Below are positions 62,018 to 64,000 of a stretch of DNA of 64,000 nt, one piece after another; the stretch's first letter is position 1, and each line of letters starts with the position of its first letter. The stretch comes from HGM11501 sp045123995. Its GTDB lineage: Bacteria > Bacillota > Clostridia > CAKSNL01 > HGM11501. The stretch spans positions 62,001 through 126,000 of the forward strand of contig JBGVKY010000026.1 in assembly GCA_045123995.1 (NCBI GenBank). Direction: 5' to 3'. A program made the translations under genes and the position numbers. The notes below the pieces were generated by a model. It was not told the DNA's origin, ran no database searches, and saw only the letters and a program-made list of their open reading frames with translations.

Positions 62018-62953
62018 TTATTTGTTGTCTATAGCATCTTTCGCTGCGTTTTTGATATCTTCTGATGTCATTCCGTAAACCTTCAAAAGTTCTGCGGGCT
62101 TACCGCTTCTTCCGAATATATCCTTTACGCCGATTTTTCTTAAAATCGCAGGGGATTTTTCCGAAAGCACATCCGCAACCGCTGTTCCGAGACCGCCTAT
62201 AACGCTGTGGTCTTCTACAGTCACAATTGCACCGGTTTCCTTTGCCGCTTTAACTATAATTTCTTCATCAATAGGTTTAATTGAAGCCATATTGATGACT
62301 CTTGCGTTGATACCTTCTTCCTTGAGCATTTCAGCAGCTTCAAGGGATGCTTTTGCCATAAGTCCGGTGGTAATTATAGTAACATCTCCACCCTCTTTGA
62401 TAACCTGAGCTTTTCCTATTTCAAACTTAAAGTTTTCAGCATCGAAAATATCTTCAGATGCAAGTCGGCAGAATCTTAAATATACAGGACCGTTATGGTT
62501 GATTGCGAATTCGACTGCTGCTCTCGCCTCAACTGAATCAGCAGGATTTATTACAACCATACCGGGAATGGAGCGCATGAGAGCCATATCCTCGAGACAC
62601 TGATGAGTCGCTCCGTCTTCCCCGACTGTAATACCTGCATGGGTTGCTCCTATTTTTACATTGAGGTGAGGATATCCTACGGAGTTTCTTATCTGCTCAA
62701 AAGCTCTTCCTGCCGCAAACATAGCGAAGGAACTTGCAAAAACTGTTTTACCTGTCGCTGCAATGCCCGATGCAACACCGATCATATTTGCTTCCGCAAT
62801 ACCGGTATCGAAGAAACGGTCAGGATATGCTTTTTTGAAAATTCCGGTTTTTGTTGCTTCTGCAAGGTCAGCATCCAAAACCACAAAGTCGTATTTATCG
62901 GCGAATTCCTTAAGAGCCTCGCCGTAAGCTTCTCTTGTTGCCTTTTTAGCCAT
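62018..62953 (-). CDS. Transketolase, C-terminal subunit
   Basis: 311 residues: pyrimidine-binding and C-terminal domains. DADLAEATKTGIFKKAYPDR, the catalytic-Glu region DTGIAEANMIGVASGIAA, FASSFAMFAAGRAFEQIRN, GATHAGITVGEDGATHQ. It works with the adjacent N-terminal subunit to transfer two-carbon units in the pentose phosphate pathway. RBS GAGGAGGGG. Confidence 0.95.
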   Translation of the reverse strand: MAKKATREAYGEALKEFADKYDFVVLDADLAEATKTGIFKKAYPDRFFDTGIAEANMIGVASGIAATGKTVFASSFAMFAAGRAFEQIRNSVGYPHLNVKIGATHAGITVGEDGATHQCLEDMALMRSIPGMVVINPADSVEARAAVEFAINHNGPVYLRFCRLASEDIFDAENFKFEIGKAQVIKEGGDVTIITTGLMAKASLEAAEMLKEEGINARVINMASIKPIDEEIIVKAAKETGAIVTVEDHSVIGGLGTAVADVLSEKSPAILRKIGVKDIFGRSGKPAELLKVYGMTSEDIKNAAKDAIDNK

Positions 62954-62970
62954 AATCCTTTCCCCTCCTC

Positions 62971-63801
62971 TTAGTTAAGCTTCGCAAGATATGTATCAAG
63001 CTCTTTTATTGCAATGTTGTACTGTTCTTCATTCGGGGCTTTTCCGTGCCATTCAACGGCATTTTCCATATACGAAACACCCTTGCCCTTTACAGTGTTC
63101 ATAATTACCGCTGTAGGTTTGTTCTTGGTTTCTTTAGCTGCTTTAAGGGAAGCTCTTATTTCATCATAATTATGACCGTCTATTGTAATTACATTCCAGC
63201 CGAAAGCCTCGTATTTCTTGTCAATAGGAGCAGAGTTCATTACATCCTTTGTTGCACCGTCAATTTGAAGCCCGTTTACGTCTACGAAAATACAAAGGTT
63301 ATCCAGCTTGTAGTGACTTGCATACATCGCTGCTTCCCAGACCTGCCCTTCTTCTATTTCGCCGTCACCCAGTACTGCATATACTCTGTAATCTTTTTTG
63401 TATATCTTTCCGGAGAGAGCCATACCGCAAGCGGCAGAAACACCCATACCCAAAGAACCGGTGGACATATCAACACCGGGAACATTTTTCATATCAGGAT
63501 GTCCCTGAAGGTAGCTGTCTGTATGACGGAAAGTTTTTAAATCTTCCTTGTCGAAAAATCCTCTTTCAGCCAAAGCACCGTAAAGAGCAGGACTGCAATG
63601 TCCTTTTGAAAGAACGAATCTGTCCCTGTCCTCCTTTTTGGGATTCTTGGGGTCAATATTCATTTCCTCGAAATAAAGAACCGCCATAAGGTCAGCTATG
63701 GAAAGTGAGCCTCCGGGATGTCCGGCTGCTGCGTGATATACTGCCGTTACAGCGTTTTTTCGAATGTTATATGCTACTTTTTCTAACTCTTTGTTCTGCA
63801 A
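62971..63801 (-). CDS. Transketolase, N-terminal subunit
   Basis: 276 residues, the thiamine-diphosphate-binding half. HAAAGHPGGSLSIADLMAVL, RFVLSKGHCSPALYGALAE, TPP/Mg motif VLGDGEIEEGQVWEAAMYA. It starts with TTG at 63801, AGGAG lying nine bases upstream. Split transketolases are common in Firmicutes and archaea. First gene of the operon. Confidence 0.95.
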   Translation of the reverse strand: MQNKELEKVAYNIRKNAVTAVYHAAAGHPGGSLSIADLMAVLYFEEMNIDPKNPKKEDRDRFVLSKGHCSPALYGALAERGFFDKEDLKTFRHTDSYLQGHPDMKNVPGVDMSTGSLGMGVSAACGMALSGKIYKKDYRVYAVLGDGEIEEGQVWEAAMYASHYKLDNLCIFVDVNGLQIDGATKDVMNSAPIDKKYEAFGWNVITIDGHNYDEIRASLKAAKETKNKPTAVIMNTVKGKGVSYMENAVEWHGKAPNEEQYNIAIKELDTYLAKLN

Positions 63802-63841
63802 TTCGATTCGCTCCTTTTTATGTAAAGTAAAATTCTTTTAA

Positions 63842-63870
63842 ATTATAGCATAAATTAGCCTGAATTTCAA
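63842..63870 (-). promoter_or_regulatory. Sigma-A promoter of the transketolase operon
   Basis: On the minus strand TTGAAA (63870-63865), 17-base spacer, TATAAT (63847-63842). Confidence 0.8.
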
Positions 63871-63891
63871 GGCTTTTATAGATAAAATACC

Positions 63892-64000
63892 TTAAATAAT
63901 TCCAAAAAGAATAAAACCTATTGTGTTAATGGCAAAGTTTGCAAACATGTGTACCAGATATGAAGAAAAAAGGGTTTTTGTTTTTTCGTTAAGGTATGAA
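63892..64000 (-). CDS. Probable CPBP-family intramembrane protease, last 35 residues (cut by window edge)
   Basis: Open on the minus strand from the window edge to TAA at 63894-63892. The tail reads SSYLVHMFANFAINTIGF then ILFGII. The HxxxN pair in a hydrophobic helix fits the last conserved motif of CPBP (Abi/Rce1-like) glutamic proteases. Too short for certainty. Confidence 0.5.
   Translation of the reverse strand, partial: SYLNEKTKTLFSSYLVHMFANFAINTIGFILFGII

Overview
The window reads as a chromosomal segment of a low-GC, endospore-forming, strictly anaerobic Clostridia-type Firmicute. Support comes from sporulation and germination genes (SpoIIID, a GerA-family receptor operon, a PdaB-like deacetylase), an NAD-linked [FeFe] hydrogenase, ferredoxin-dependent 2-oxoacid oxidation, the IspH-S1 fusion and split transketolase typical of Clostridia, GGAGG-type ribosome sites and many sigma-A promoters with 17-bp spacers. 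I cannot name a species. I found no rRNA, tRNA, CRISPR array, transposase or prophage; most of the window is gene-dense core chromosome. Both ends cut a gene: a sensor kinase on the left and a probable CPBP protease on the right.

Layout. 1-5.7 kb: two-component system, ychF-sfsA, a PrsA-like foldase and a PdaB-like deacetylase. 5.8-14.2 kb: the hydrogenase region, the most interesting part. A first operon encodes DRTGG protein, RsbW-like ATPase, a sensory-type [FeFe] hydrogenase, a second DRTGG protein and a PHP phosphoesterase. A second operon (NuoE-like, histidine-kinase ATPase, 2Fe-2S ferredoxin, NuoF-like, HydA) starts behind a Rex-like palindrome that overlaps its -10 box. 14.2-17.9 kb: tandem 112-bp repeats, then a YtrA-type regulator with an ABC transporter. 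17.9-22.9 kb: OB-fold protein, an unannotated 46-residue protein, and a ger operon with a small two-helix fourth gene.

22.9-34.2 kb holds ruvX, a GNAT enzyme, an MBL hydrolase, spoIIID, rodA-like, MATE and AEC transporters, prmA, citrate synthase and rqcH. 34.2-37.5 kb is a five-gene operon for a 2-oxoacid:ferredoxin oxidoreductase with a P-loop ATPase. 37.5-46.9 kb has DUF4432 and galT sugar genes around an amino-acid permease, an SbcD/YhaN-like pair, a pseudouridine synthase and a Gfo/Idh/MocA dehydrogenase. 46.9-54 kb has serS, an ABC exporter, a hydroxyacid dehydrogenase, a Xer-type recombinase beside a 30-bp palindrome, and a phosphohexomutase. 54-64 kb, all on the minus strand, carries ispH-S1, plsC, cmk, a HutP-like gene, an HI0933 flavoprotein, a methyltransferase, pcrA and split transketolase.

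Working together: 2-oxoacid oxidation reduces ferredoxin, the HydABC-type hydrogenase could dispose of ferredoxin and NADH electrons as H2, Rex could set its expression by NADH/NAD+, and the adjacent sensory hydrogenase module could report H2 or redox state to a kinase-like ATPase. This regulatory link is inference. Starts were adjusted where a ribosome site or family alignment favours an internal codon.
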